Positions 11,467-22,566 of a DNA stretch of 64,000 nucleotides are shown here, in pieces. The stretch lies in the NCBI RefSeq assembly GCF_033958435.1, contig NC_134152.1:26572001-26636000 (forward strand). The letters are read 5' to 3'. Position 1 is the first letter of the stretch, and each line of letters opens with the position of its first letter. The notes under the pieces are model-generated. The model saw only the letters and a program-made list of their open reading frames with translations. It was not told where the DNA came from and made no database searches. A program made the translations under genes and the position numbers. The DNA is from Carettochelys insculpta. Lineage: Eukaryota; Chordata; Testudines; Carettochelyidae.

Positions 11467-11477
11467 TCTGATGTAAA

Positions 11478-11715
11478 GGCCATATATTCTATTTATAAAG
11501 CAATACTGTCAGCAACATCAAGGTTGCGTAACTCATCTCTGCTAACCCATTTGAGACTGTCCACAATGCCTTTTGTTGACCATTTGATCACCCAGTCAGT
11601 CTATTGCCAATGCAAAAGGGACTGGTGATAAATCCTTGTTTAATATCAAACCACTCACCCAGGCCTGTATCTGATCTTACTGTGTATCTATTTACATCAT
11701 ATATACTCATTATTA
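11478..11715. other. Spacer between repeats
   Basis: No gene or recognisable element. The sequence AATCAGTCCTG-type words belong to the preceding copy; here only diverged unique DNA is seen. Confidence 0.5.
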
Positions 11716-11806
11716 CAGTCTTGTAGCATTTTAGAGACTAACAAACAAATTTATTAGGTCATGAGCTTTCATGGGTAAAACCTGTTTCTTTCAGTTGAAG
11801 ATGAAA
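11716..11806 (-). repeat. Short retroposon family A fragment, minus strand
   Basis: Contains CAGTCTTGTAGCATTTTAGA, GACTAACAAACAAATTTATT and TCATGAGCTTTCATGGGTAA in the order of the reverse complement of family A. Only one arm is present, so it is a simple truncated minus-strand copy. Confidence 0.7.
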
Positions 11807-12904
11807 ATATTACGTTGATCACCCTGTCTGTTGTCCCATAGCTCCTAGCAATATTCCACAGTCTCTCTCTATGGACACTAATCAATATATTCTTAAAATC
11901 TACAAAGGGGATTAAAATGGTGTGATGAACTTACGCTCTTGATTGTAGATGATTTTATGAAATTGTAATCTGGAAAGTCTGTATGTTGATACCCCAGGAG
12001 TCAGCAGACGGCACAGTTGTGTGGTATCTCTGTGAGGCACAGAGACAAGGGTGAGTGATCAGCACTCAGATGACTTATTCAAAGTTAAAAATGGTCAGAC
12101 TATGGGCTTGGTCTAATAGAAAAGACATAACCTCTTCTTGTCTGAAAGGAGAGGGGAGTTGAGAGCAGTGGAAATTTTTCAAAATACCCAACAAAAAAGC
12201 AGGTAACCCCAGCAGCAGTGTAAAGCAATAGGACCAGGAGTGAGAGCCATTTTTTACCTGATTAAGATGAGGGAGACTGCTTGCAAAGAGTTAGATAGGC
12301 AAGGAAGTAGAGGAACCTGTCTGCATGAGTACAGATGATCCCCTCTCTAGGAATCCCTAGCAAAGGATAAGCTAATAAGGGATATTGCATATTAGATATT
12401 TTTAATTGTTTTGTCTATTTGTACTCTGCTTTACACGCTTAAATATAAAAGAGCATAAAAACATTAGATTGTACAACAAATGAGTGTGTTTCTACTGCTC
12501 CCCTAGTATTCCATGTCCCTGAGAGAGTTAAACTTGTAAACTAGTAACAAAGAAAGTGCTACTTGACTTGTAAACTAGATGTTTCACGCCTTTCGGGTGG
12601 AGTTCTGGGAGAGCAGTGTGTCTGAAAAATCTGAGCTGTGTTCAGAGACACTCAGTATCTGGACAGCAGGTGCAAACAAACACTCAAGAGTGATGCTAGA
12701 TAAAAGGATTGCACTCAGATTCTACTGAGGGGGAACCTTGATATTGGGGCAGTGGCTGGACTTGGTTCAGGATGAAGGAACTTGAAATGTCCAGGGGATC
12801 TGGCTTGGATTCCCCTCCCAGACTAAATTTACCCATTCCTGGCCACTCAGGGGAAGTGATCTCCAGGATCTGTGACAAATGTGATTTTGCTAAGTCATGG
12901 CTTT
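11807..12904. other. Intergenic, nothing recognised
   Basis: No gene or transposon is supported. The base composition is even and there is no long open frame. Confidence 0.5.
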
Positions 12905-12939
12905 TCTGATGATCTATGAGAGAGTAAATACCTGTTCAC

Positions 12940-13065
12940 TGTTAGTGACCATTAGCCTGAGTAGAATAAAGGTGACAGTGGATGAAATATTACATGAAGA
13001 ACAGGTTGGATTCCATCCAGACAGACATAGGCATATTGTGCCTGATCCAAAACTCATTGAGAACA
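12940..13065 (+). pseudogene. Possible reverse-transcriptase relic
   Basis: The plus-frame segment reads SRIKVTVDEILHEEQVGFHP then DRH. In LINE reverse transcriptases a similar string ending in EEQxGFRPGRS precedes the catalytic domain. Only about 25 residues match and nothing recognisable follows, so this is a weak assignment. From 13020 the text merges into a simple old repeat (CCTGATCCAAAACTCATTGA and its inverse TGATTCAAACTGGTTTTGGA). Confidence 0.25.
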
Positions 13066-13317
13066 GGGTCCTTCCACTGATTCAAACTGGTTTTGGATCA
13101 AGCTCACAGTAAGACAGTCCTGATCCCAAAGAGATTACAGTCTAACAGCTGTTTTTTGCATATGCATAAAAATTTACCCCATTCCCAAAACATCCAAATT
13201 AAATAAATCAAAATACTATTTGGGCACAGTTGGAATTAGAAGGTGAAATACGCAATGGACCTCAAAGTGGTAGTTTATATCTATATGCTAGATACCTGGC
13301 AAAACTAAAGATCACTT

Positions 13318-13590
13318 AGGCTATGTCTACACAGCAGGCAGTATCCCACAATAGTCGCCTGCATTTAAGAAATGCAGCTTCTGTCTTGAAACAGTTTACA
13401 AGATAACAGGCACGCTATTCCAGCACACCTGTACGTGCAGGAGGAGTACAGGGCTGCCTCAAAACAGCTTTATTTTGGCATGTAGTGCCATTTAGACTGC
13501 ACCACATGCCAAAATAGCCTATTTTGAAAGCTACTTGGAATAAGCTATGCAGTTTATTTTGAGGTTAGGCTGTTGTGTAGACATACCCTG
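13318..13590. mobile_element. GTCTACAC-TIR element, copy 2
   Basis: About 270 bp with clear terminal inverted repeats. The left end is AGGCTATGTCTACACAGCAG and the right end is GGCTGTTGTGTAGACATACC then CTGA. The interior contains repeated TATTTTG words in both orientations and no coding frame. This is the cleanest copy for defining the family termini. Confidence 0.75.
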
Positions 13591-14628
13591 AGTGTCCTAA
13601 AAACAAAACAAAACAGAACTCCCAAGACAAAACACTCAGACTTTCTGACAGGACAATAATTTTATATACAAACAGACATGGTAAGTTTTAGAGTCATTTC
13701 ATCATTGGTATCCTACTTCAGCCAGGAAATGAATTCCCCTTCCAGACCTTAAACCATATCAAACCGTTTACCTACCAATTTCTAAACCCATTATGTCCAA
13801 AACAAATATTGTTTATATTGGTGCATTTCCTGGAAGACTTGATTTAGGACCATGTCCCTGCTGACTGAAGCTGAAGAATGAGTCTTTCACAATGGGAATC
13901 TCCTAAGCAGTCACTGTAATGAACTGCTGCTAAGTCAGTAGGTCAGCTTTTACTTACTTTATTGATAGGAAATAGCACAATATAATGGGTATCAGAATAA
14001 ATGATATCTGCACCTCCTGTTAGCCTTTGCAACAAGCAGCAGCACACCTCATGGGACTGGCTTATTAATGCCAAATTTCCCATCACAAATTCTAAGTATG
14101 GGTGACTCTGACAAAATGGAGTTTGTATTAACTGTTGTCATCATACCAGGTCACTTGGCTTAATTTAATTCTGGTGTCACTTCAGTACAGTCAATGGAAC
14201 TGCAACTTTTCACACTAGGATTGAATTTGGCTTATACTTTAAAGTAACAAGTAACTTAAGCATGACGGAGATTCAGAAATCCAGCCACTTGGGCTGCCTA
14301 ATAAAAGCAGGTATGAATGGTAAATTTAACATGGACATGATCCTATCAACTTCCTTTTACAGATGCAATGAAAACATTTCAGGCCTTTCATCATGAAATG
14401 TCTTGTGAGTTTCTATGCTTTCACAAATAGCACCTTACTCTTCCTTTTTATCTTGTAATCTTGATATACCCATTCTCATTCTTATTTTAATTTTGGCTTC
14501 AAAAAAATGTAAAAATATTTCTCTTAAAGCCAAACACAACTGCTATATGCACTGATAGTGTGCAGTCTGCAAGAGTTTACAAGTCATGATGAAAACTGTT
14601 AGTTTAAATGTACATTATCAGTATAACT
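13591..14628. other. Intergenic, unique-looking DNA
   Basis: No gene, RNA gene or named repeat seen. A short TTCATCATGAAATG inverted motif near 14389 is the only local structure. Confidence 0.5.
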
Positions 14629-15085
14629 AAGGCCCTACACCAAATTTGCAGCCATGAAAAAAATCACAGATCATGATATCTGGTCTTTTGTGTGTTTTTC
14701 GCATGTACTATGCAGATTTCATAGCGGAGAGCAATGTTTCTCAAAATGGGGGCCCTGACCCAAAAGGGTGTTGTAAGGTCATTTGTGGGGGCAGGGTTGC
14801 GATATGGCCACCCATACACTTCTGTGCTGCCTTTAGAGCTGGGTGGCAGAGATGATGGTTTTGGAGAGGTGCCTAACTATGAAAACTCATCAGCAACATC
14901 TCTGCCTTCAGAGCTGGGCTCCCAGCCAGCAGCCAGGGCTCTCCAGCCACTCAGCTCAGGTGGCTTTACCACCAGAAGGATAGGAGTATTGCAAGTCCTA
15001 CTACAATAGCCTTGTGACCCTTCCCCACAACTCCTTTTCTTCCCAGTCACCCTATAATTACAACAGTATGAAATGCTGGGGCTGG
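14629..15085 (+). mobile_element. hAT-like non-autonomous repeat
   Basis: I recognise this word order from turtle interspersed repeats: AGGCCCTACACCAAATTTGC, ATATCTGGTCTTTTGTGTGT, GCAATGTTTCTCAAAATGGG, GACCCAAAAGGGTGTTG, TTTAGAGCTGGGTGGCAGAG, then CACCCTATAATTACAACAGT. The internal motif GTTTCTCAAA resembles hAT-Charlie ends. The open frames through it overlap on opposite strands and are products of the GC-rich middle, not genes. The right end is uncertain. Confidence 0.5.
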
Positions 15086-15584
15086 GGAGCAGCAGCCCAA
15101 CATTGGCCAGGCAGCTGCCCACTGGGGTTGGAAAGCAGCAGTTCAGCTCCCAGCCCTGCCATGGCAGCCCCAAATCACAGCTCTGTGAGGTCTGTAGCAG
15201 GAGGACTGGAAAACAGGGCCAGTGGCACGGTGCCAGACAGGGACAGAAGCAGGGAACCACCCATAGTCCAGGAAATTTCCTTGTTTGGGACTGGTCTGGC
15301 CCTGAGGGTGCCAGACCAGGGAGGTCCAGCCTATAGCACAACCCTCTCAGAAGCCATATTGACAAACAGTCTGTAGATAAACAAATAGCCAACAGAATCA
15401 TTTGGAGACCTGATATCCCTACTAATGGCTTCTACTTCCATGGATTTGGGGTGCTTTCCCCACAGCTCCCCAGGATCCATGATGCTGGATATCTCATCCT
15501 CAGACAATTCAAACAGCCCTCCCATCTCCTCCTTAAGGTGTGCTTTTCAGGAATCTTACTAGTGACAGGTAACTTCCTCCCTCC
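15086..15584. other. Intergenic, GC-richer
   Basis: No gene is supported. The long minus-strand frame covering 14877-15401 starts inside unassigned DNA and runs into the repeat at its left, so it is not credible as a protein. Confidence 0.5.
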
Positions 15585-15755
15585 CTGCTGCTATATAAAC
15601 CCTGGGTTCTGTTTTTCTACTCTGTTTCTACCTGAAGTAGGTTTTACCCATGAAAGCTCATGACCTAATACATTGGTTAGTTTCTAAGGTGCCTCAAGAC
15701 TGCTTGTTATTTATGAAGCAGCAGACTAATACTGCTATCCCTCTGAGACTCTGTT
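15585..15755 (+). mobile_element. Short retroposon family A, diverged copy
   Basis: Shows the full family order in the plus direction: CTATATAAACCCTGG, GTTTTACCCATGAAAGCTCA, TGACCTAATACATTGGTTAG, TTTCTAAGGTGCCTCAAGAC, GCAGACTAATACTGCTATCC, CTCTGAGAC. It is useful as an example of an unfolded full-length copy. Confidence 0.7.
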
Positions 15756-17552
15756 TTATGTAGTGACTTCTTCCTGTCTCAGCTTTCCTTTCCTGAGTTT
15801 CTTTGTTGGAAGGAAACAATTTAAGAAAGAAAAATACACAGTCTTGTGTCTTTTGTTTCCAAAATATGTAACGTTCCCTACATCTTACTAGGAAAAAAGG
15901 AGCCAAGGCTGTTGTGCCTTCCTTAAGGAAGGATCTCTTCAATTACATGTTCAACTTTTTTTTTTTTTTTACATAATAGATTCCTAGATTAAGTAGGACT
16001 GTAAAATAAAAAGTAAAACTGCAGGGGGTGTAATAGTAATACATGTAACTGTAATACTGAATATTGGAATGTCTGCATACATTTTGGTGTGGTGTTTTTT
16101 TCAAGGAAGTTATACATCATTTAATATATTTCAGTTTTCAATATTATATAAACCAGAGTCAAAACCATCCACTTTTGTGAAAATGACAATAAAGCAGAGT
16201 TTTAGGCTTGAAGCACTAAGCAATCAGAGGCAGGTGAGGCCAAAAAGACCACCAATTCAGATCCATTTTGTCATGCAGCATTCTGTAATTGAAGAACTCC
16301 TCTAGGTCCTCTGATGTAGTGGACACTCACAGTCTGTTTTTCCCTTCTGAATGGATGTATCCAAAGTTGGAAAAGATTCATTCTGTGCTTGCAAAACTTA
16401 CTGGAATTGATGCAATTAATTCTTCCATTTCCCAGTTTAAACTAGTGTTAGGCTGATATTTACCAGCACGGTGTCCTAACTAGTTTTTTCTGGGAAATTG
16501 CCAACCCTGCTAAATTCTGCAATTTTCCTGGTTACTGTTTGCTACAACATCGCCCGTTAGTCCCAGAGATAATGCAGTTTAATCAGCAACATGCCCTTTG
16601 GCAATTGTTATTGTGGTTTCCAAACGAATCAACCCTTTTGTCTTTCTCCCCATAAGCAATCTTCCTCTGGCTTATTTGAAATATTCCCATATTTTAATTT
16701 AAAAGAGTGGGGGAGATAGAGAAACAGGGAAGAACCAAAAGTGAGAAAAAAGAAAGTGAACATACTTTCTGAGGAGTATTCATTTCTGAATAAAACAAAC
16801 ATTACTTTGAAATACTTTCCATCACTTTTGGATTCAGACACGTTGCAGTGTTCAACAGAAAATTCAGCAGGCATGGTCATCTTGAAAAACCATCATATGC
16901 CATCATTTATGGATTATGGCTTTTCTGTCTACCCATTTAGTTATAAGAATGTTTTAACAAGACAATCATGACAGGAGTCTCATTTTCCTGCTATTGTATG
17001 TATATATTTTCCAAGAGTTGATAACCTAAATAAGGACAAGGAAGCACAACACAGCTAGGGGAGAGGAGACAAATGTCACAGTAACAGAAATAAAAGGTTG
17101 CATATATTAGCTACGTGTACAATTTGAAGGCTTCATTCTTTATAAAAGTAAGTGACAGAGTCAGTCATACAGTTTTCAATCAGAGGACCATCACCAGGAC
17201 ACTTAGTTTGACCTCCTCTATATCACAGACTACCAACATCACCCAAAACCTACAAATGAAACATCAACTCAAATTAAACCAATGTGTTAGTTCATAGGAG
17301 ATTAAATTATTGTCACAGCATTGTGTTGAGATGCACCAATGCCTGAATGGAAGTGAGATATAGCCAGATAATCCTGGCAAAATGCCCCACACTCTCACGA
17401 TGGTGGGGGAAGGAAAAAACAAAGTAACTGCTAATCTGACAAGGAAGTATTCCTTCCCTATTTGACAGATAGCTATCAGATCCTGAGCATACACGGAAGA
17501 ATCAGCAAGAGAGAGAATACTTGGTGTTGCCTCTAAGCCCCAATCCTCCCTT
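15756..17552. other. Intergenic AT-rich DNA, poly-T run
   Basis: A run of 15 T lies at 15956-15970. No gene is supported: the frames at 16629-16880 and 16741-16971 are antisense to each other and lack motifs. The rest is AT-rich and unassigned. Confidence 0.5.
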
Positions 17553-17829
17553 ACCAATATCCAACTCCAGAGGTGGCCAGTAGAGGCTTACAGAGGGTTA
17601 TGAAGTCCTCCACCATACAACTGTACTCATAAGTTTGTCAAGCTCTCTTTTTAAATTAGTTGTTTACCTCCACAGCTCCTACTGAGAGGCTGGTCCAGAA
17701 CCTTGCTCTGTTGATGGTCTAATTTCCAGCCTGAATTTCTTAATGGGCAGTTTATAGCCATTTGTTCTTGTGCCAGCATGGTCCTTTAGCTTAAAACAGC
17801 TCTTCACCCTTCCATAGAGTTTACCTCCC
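17553..17829 (-). mobile_element. CR1 LINE 3' part, left half of a split copy
   Basis: Minus-strand CR1. The words AGGTGGCCAGTAGAGGCTTA, TTTATAGCCATTTGTTCTTG, CTTTAGCTTAAAACAGCTCT and CATAGAGTTTACCTCC follow the known CR1 tail region. It breaks off at about 17830 and resumes at 19551, so a younger insertion has split it. Confidence 0.75.
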
Positions 17830-17839
17830 CCCCAAAATC

Positions 17840-17876
17840 ATCAATTTTTATCCATCCTGGATGGATAAAAATTGAT
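17840..17876. repeat. Perfect 18-bp-arm palindrome
   Basis: ATCAATTTTTATCCATCC is followed by one T and then by its exact reverse complement. It forms a 37-bp hairpin without mismatches at the left border of the insertion that splits the CR1. Confidence 0.9.
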
Positions 17877-19214
17877 TTTTTTAAAGAACAAACAATATTG
17901 AACTTTTTAAATTTAATTTTTTTATTTTTAAATCAACAAAATACCAAATTTCTCATTTAAAAATAAGTTGCAATTAAATATCATCACAGACACGCTACAT
18001 GTATATTTATACTCCCATAAAAATGGAATTAATGTTTGTAGTCTGTCCAGCCTAACTACTTTGCTTCTTCAGAGTTCTGGGCTTTCAACTTCTGTGTCTC
18101 TGCAGATTAAAAAGTAACAAGTGCAAAGAAAGAAGCCTCATAGGAGTGTGACAAGCTATAGTCACAGGATTTTCCCTGGTGAGCTGATCAGGTCACTGAC
18201 ACCCACCTTCTTGTGTTTGGGACCCCCCCACCACCACTCTGTCCTGCTGATCCAGATCCTCTGATCTCCCCAGTCAAGTCACAGAGTTGGGGTTATCACC
18301 CCCTCTGCAAAGCAACACAGACACTGATTAAGCACAGCTCTGGGAAAATGCAGTTATAGGGCACAGCACCCAGAAATTAACCCCCAGCAGGGATCAAAAG
18401 CCCAAATTCATCCATCTCTGTGTAAATATTTGCAAAGTGAGGGCTTGTTAAGTAAGCCCCCTTTATCAATGAAAGGGAGATATGTACAATGGTAGCCCTC
18501 CCTAGGTAATAATGTACACTGTTCTTGATTATAAACACAGAGCTTCCTATATTACCCCACACTTGGCACAGAAAACTGTCATGTCTTCTGGGCATAATAG
18601 ACCCTATCTGGGAATATGTTTAAGAAATTCATTCCCTGGGTAAAAAAGGAAAACGTGTCAAGTGTAAGCAAAGCAAGAAGAAAATACAGGGCCTAGATGC
18701 AAGAATGAAATATAAGGAAAATTGTTTATTGGGAAAAATTATGTGAATGAAGAGGTGGATGTGGCTGAGTGGATCCACTGGTTAGTAACTCAAATAATTC
18801 ACTGTGCAATGCATCATTCTTCAAGACTCTAAGCCTTTTTAGTAGAATTAAATTCCCAAGCTGTTTGCTGTGTTGGATGTTGCTATGGGAAAAAAAAATT
18901 AACTTAGCTAAATCTTATGGCTTGTTTAATTAGTTACCTAGATTTAGAATCTATCACTCATATCTACAATACAGGAAACTTCAATAAGAGAAATCTAGAT
19001 TTGCCAGTTGCCATCAAGTGTAATTTTCTTATATTGCATAATACATACCCCTTATTTTGGAACAACATGGTTACAGGCCATAAAGGTGACATGGTAAGTC
19101 TAGTCCTTATTTGAATTCAGCATAACTCAGCTCTTCCAAGTACTCCCATTCTATACTCATTTTCTCAAAAAATAGATGTGCCAGGGAGTTCAATGGAGCA
19201 TACTCCAAAACGAA

Positions 19215-19425
19215 TTAAAAACAAGGAGTCCTGTAGCACCTTAGAAAGTAACAAATTTATTAGGTCATAAGCTTTTGTGTGTAAAACCCATTTTATCAGC
19301 AGGAATGGAGTGGAAATATAAAAAGAAGTATTTGTGTAAGGATATATAAATCCGTTAGTCTCGTAGGTGCTACAAGACACCGCTGTTTTTACACACAAAA
19401 CTAACACAGCTGTCTGTCTAGGCCT
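19215..19425 (-). mobile_element. Short retroposon family A, foldback copy
   Basis: The left arm AGTCCTGTAGCACCTTAGAA and AAATTTATTAGGTCATAAGC is in reverse orientation. The right arm CGTTAGTCTCGTAGGTGCTA then CAAGAC is in forward orientation, ending CTAACACAGCTGTCTGTC. The two arms are separated by about 60 bp of unrelated-looking sequence. Confidence 0.65.
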
Positions 19426-19550
19426 TTCCAAAATTAAGCGATCTCTAAGCACAATCAGTCTTAGCTTGTTTGATAACTTGATTCAAATCAATTTTTTTTT
19501 TGTGATTTAAACAGTAATTTAATTCAGTGAGTTAAAACAGTAAATCAATC

Positions 19551-19790
19551 CAACCTTCTCAGCCTTGGTTTTGATAAACAAGCCAAGCTCTTCCAGTCTC
19601 CTCTCAGAGGACAAGCTGTGCTAGTTTTCTAATCGTCCTATTAGCTCTTCTCTGCACCTTTTGCAATTTAATTTTGTCTTCTTGAACATAGCTAACCAAA
19701 ATTGTACATGATTCTAAAGGAGGTCTTATTAATGAATTGAAAGTGCTCAGCATTTCATAAGATTGGGCCAAAATAAGTTATGATTGCAAA
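19551..19790 (-). mobile_element. CR1 LINE, right half of the split copy
   Basis: Continues the CR1 begun at 17553 in minus orientation: AAACAAGCCAAGCTCTTCCA, GTCTCCTCTCAGAGGACAAG, TTCTCTGCACCTTTTGCAAT, GTCTTCTTGAACATAGCTAA. These are the next words expected upstream in CR1, so the two halves were once contiguous. Confidence 0.75.
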
Positions 19791-20010
19791 AGCTAAGAAA
19801 TTACCCTGTTCCATGGTGTGGCCAACGCTCCCCTTTTCTCTTGTAACCTTTTGAAACCTACGAAATATTGTTAGATTCAATAGTATTTTGTGAATGAATC
19901 ATTTCTTCTTTCCTTCTCTCATGCTGCACTGAATTACCTTACTCCACTCGTCTTAAATCATACAAATAATTAAAAGTACCTCATCCAACAAACTGGTCAC
20001 CAGCTGCACC

Positions 20011-20245
20011 ATATAATCATAAATTACAGGGTTAGAAGAGGACTCCTGGGTTACTCAGGCCAGCACTCTGCATCAAGCAGGATTTTCCTCCACACTCATG
20101 CTAAAGGCATTTCACTTGCGTTTCTTAGGGCGTCTCTGCACTTATGATTACAAGGTGTTCATTGACTATAGCTATTTCCATGTAGTTTTAAACCATTCCT
20201 TCTTATACATCAGTCCAACTATTACTTGGTTAATCCCTATAGCAT
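20011..20245 (-). mobile_element. CR1 LINE tail fragment, minus strand
   Basis: AATCATAAATTACAGGGTTA, then GAAGAGGACTCCTGGGTTAC and CACTCTGCATCAAGCAGGAT, is a diverged mirror of the CR1 3' end. It fades out after about 20240. Confidence 0.6.
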
Positions 20246-20404
20246 GAGTATAAAATAAAATCATTCAAGAGATTCCTGGTTATCAGGCTTGGCAATAGGG
20301 GCACCCAAGGTAATCAGTGTCTTCTTTACTGATTGCCCTACTTTCCTCAATTACTAGCCAGGAGTCTATCCCTTCTGATTATTTTCAAAAGAAAATAACT
20401 AGTG

Positions 20405-20761
20405 CAGTGTTTCCCAAACTGCATGCCCCAGTAGAATCATGAAAGGATGCCAGGAGGCTCAGGCGCCTGTCCTGCTTTGACCTATAAAACCCTGTTCTAG
20501 TTGAAGCAGCCCATCTTAAGTGACTGGACAAGCTCTGCTCCCTCTCTGACCTTTGGGGAACAGGAATGGTGATACTGCTCAGGTTTTGACAGGGGTCAGC
20601 TACACCAAATTGGAGCAAGCGGACACAGAGGAGCAAGCGTGTGGCATGCTTGCTCTGCCATTGCTGCCCCCGCTCCCCGATTCCCAGCTCTCAAGGGCAG
20701 CACTCAACTCCATCCCATTCCTCAAGGTGGGCTGTGACATGAAAATGTTTGGGAACCGCTG
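20405..20761. mobile_element. hAT-Charlie-like MITE
   Basis: The left terminus CAGTGTTTCCCAAACT and right terminus GTTTGGGAACCGCTG are inverted repeats of the hAT-Charlie type. Flanking 8-mers AACTAGTG (20397-20404) and ACCTAATG (20762-20769) agree at six of eight positions, consistent with an old 8-bp target duplication. The 357-bp interior is GC-rich. It carries overlapping chance frames on both strands but no transposase. Confidence 0.75.
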
Positions 20762-20769
20762 ACCTAATG

Positions 20770-22279
20770 ACTGGTAACTCTGCAAGCAAGCACCATAATT
20801 ACAATCAACAATACTTAACATGGCTCCCTCTCTGTTACTATTTTACATTCTCACAGTGCTATACAAACACTTCCTTACCTGTCAAACTAGGGTTACAGTC
20901 AGTGCAACTTTTCTGACCATTCTTTTCCAGTTACCATAAGCCAAACAGAAAGGAATTCCATACAGTCTGTTAAGGTTCTATGTACCTTCACCCCATTGTA
21001 CAACATTATTCTTTTCAATTGCTATAAAGCCAACAGGAATTTAGAGTCCGACAAATAATTCAACTTCAGGGAGGTAGCAATGTGCAAAAGTCGTACACTA
21101 AAAGTACATGGGATTAATATACTGATTAGATGTGATTGATACTCCATATTTTTAAACTTGTGAACGAGATATAGCTCATACAGTCGGGTTTATTTAGCTA
21201 TTTCACACACCTATGATAAATCTATAGTTTAAGCAAACGATTATTTTCAAGACAAAAGATTCTGAGTTTACACAGGAAAAATTCCAGTGTCTCATGGTTA
21301 AAGCTTTTTTTAAAAAAAATCAAATGAAAAATAATCAAAATTTAAAATGTCACTGTTTGAAACCTTTTATAACTAGTTACCTTAGAAAGAATCTATACAA
21401 ATGTACAAATCTCTAAAAATGAGGAGGAAAAAAGCACAGCTATAAAGTGAAAAGTAAACAGTATATTGCTTTTGGTTGATACTGTCAATTAAAATGTACA
21501 TTGCAAACATTTGGACTATATCCTTCTGTTCTTCTTCATCTGGAAAATGTTTTTAATAGGCTGAGGAGACTATTACAAACAAAAGACTAAAGTAAGCACA
21601 AAATAAAGTAACAAACCATAGTTCAAGCCCTCAGAAATGTTGAGTTTTAAGAAAAATCTGTCTGTCCATCCATACGCATGCTTGTTTCTCTTATCCACAG
21701 AAGATGAACCAAAAAAAATTGAAATATACATTCTTGGGGGGGGGGGGGGGGGTGGAATTAAAAATGCTTGGAAAACTTTTTTTTTTTCCATTTTCTGATT
21801 TTTTAAATTGGACTAAGTGTGTGCATGAAGGCATTGCAACATGCATTTATATATTAAAATTTCCCTACAATGCCTTTTATATTTTCAATTTTTAAACTGA
21901 AAGTAAACTTTCTGAATTTGTTCTTATTAACATTGAATGCCTACTAGTTCTTAAGAAGTGGTAGGGACACTTGAATACCTTGTAATCAGTATTTAGGTAT
22001 GCTGTACTTTCTAGGATGTATCTCCTACAAATATAAAATCAAACTGAATGTCTCAGTTGCCGAAGTCAAATACTGCATGCATCCTTGAACAACTGCTGTC
22101 AAATGAATTACATTTTCCAAGCAAGAAAAAGAAAGTTCTCAAAGGTGAAGGGGGGATTCAAATACAACCGTCTGAACAGCAAACAAACTTGAGTGTTCCA
22201 GGAACTTATGTACTTCAGTAGTAAACCTAAAGCCCTGAAATGTAGCAGTTTAACCCAACAGCCCACTTCTCTGGGAGCA
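20770..22279. other. Intergenic AT-rich DNA, poly-G run
   Basis: A run of 17 G lies at 21736-21752. CAGTGCTATACAAACACTTC near 20857 resembles the tail of a CORE SINE. Nothing else is recognised. Confidence 0.5.
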
Positions 22280-22399
22280 TGACTTCTAGTTTCTTGAAAA
22301 TGGCTGTAAACAGAGAAAGGGAGGAGCCACAGCTGCTTGCCAAGTGAAGCAGAAACTTTGTGAGTAATTTACTAGAAGAAAAACAAGTGCAGCACACAC

Positions 22400-22564
22400 A
22401 CGCACAGAAAATACCACGCTGTATGTGTTCTGCTGATAGGCAATCACTATGTTTTCAAAGAGGAACAAGAAAACTCTTTTTACTCTACTTCCTTCCTCTG
22501 AAATGTTTCTTGAGAACTATGTTTGGACCTTGAAGTATAAAGGAACATGCAACATGAACTGAAG
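22400..22564 (+). other. Possible untranslated exon with splice donor
   Basis: The sequence ends in a good donor, CTGAAG|GTAAGA, with GT at 22565-22566. It lies 4.8 kb upstream of the GPR146 acceptor and in the same orientation. The short ATG frame before it (ATG AAC TGA) is closed, so the exon would be non-coding, which fits a GPR146 5' UTR exon. The start is unknown and the left coordinate is arbitrary. A chance donor is quite possible. Confidence 0.18.
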
Positions 22565-22566
22565 GT

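Larger units (their letters stand above)
17830..19550. mobile_element. Composite insertion of about 1.7 kb inside a CR1
   Basis: Everything between the two CR1 halves is foreign to CR1. The edges share ATCAATTTTT motifs in both orientations: a perfect palindrome at 17840-17876 on the left, and TTCAAATCAATTTTTTTTTT near 19481 followed by AGTAAATCAATCCAACC on the right. This suggests terminal inverted repeats of one element. Within it, about 18130-18600 has the C-rich then TG/CA-bounded look of a solo LTR (no gene seen), and a short retroposon lies at 19215-19425. The AT-rich open frames inside are not convincing. Confidence 0.55.

Noticed and set aside
14877..15401. 174-codon minus-strand open frame
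   Set aside because: It overlaps a hAT-like repeat and open frames on the opposite strand, has no domain, and its composition follows the local GC content.
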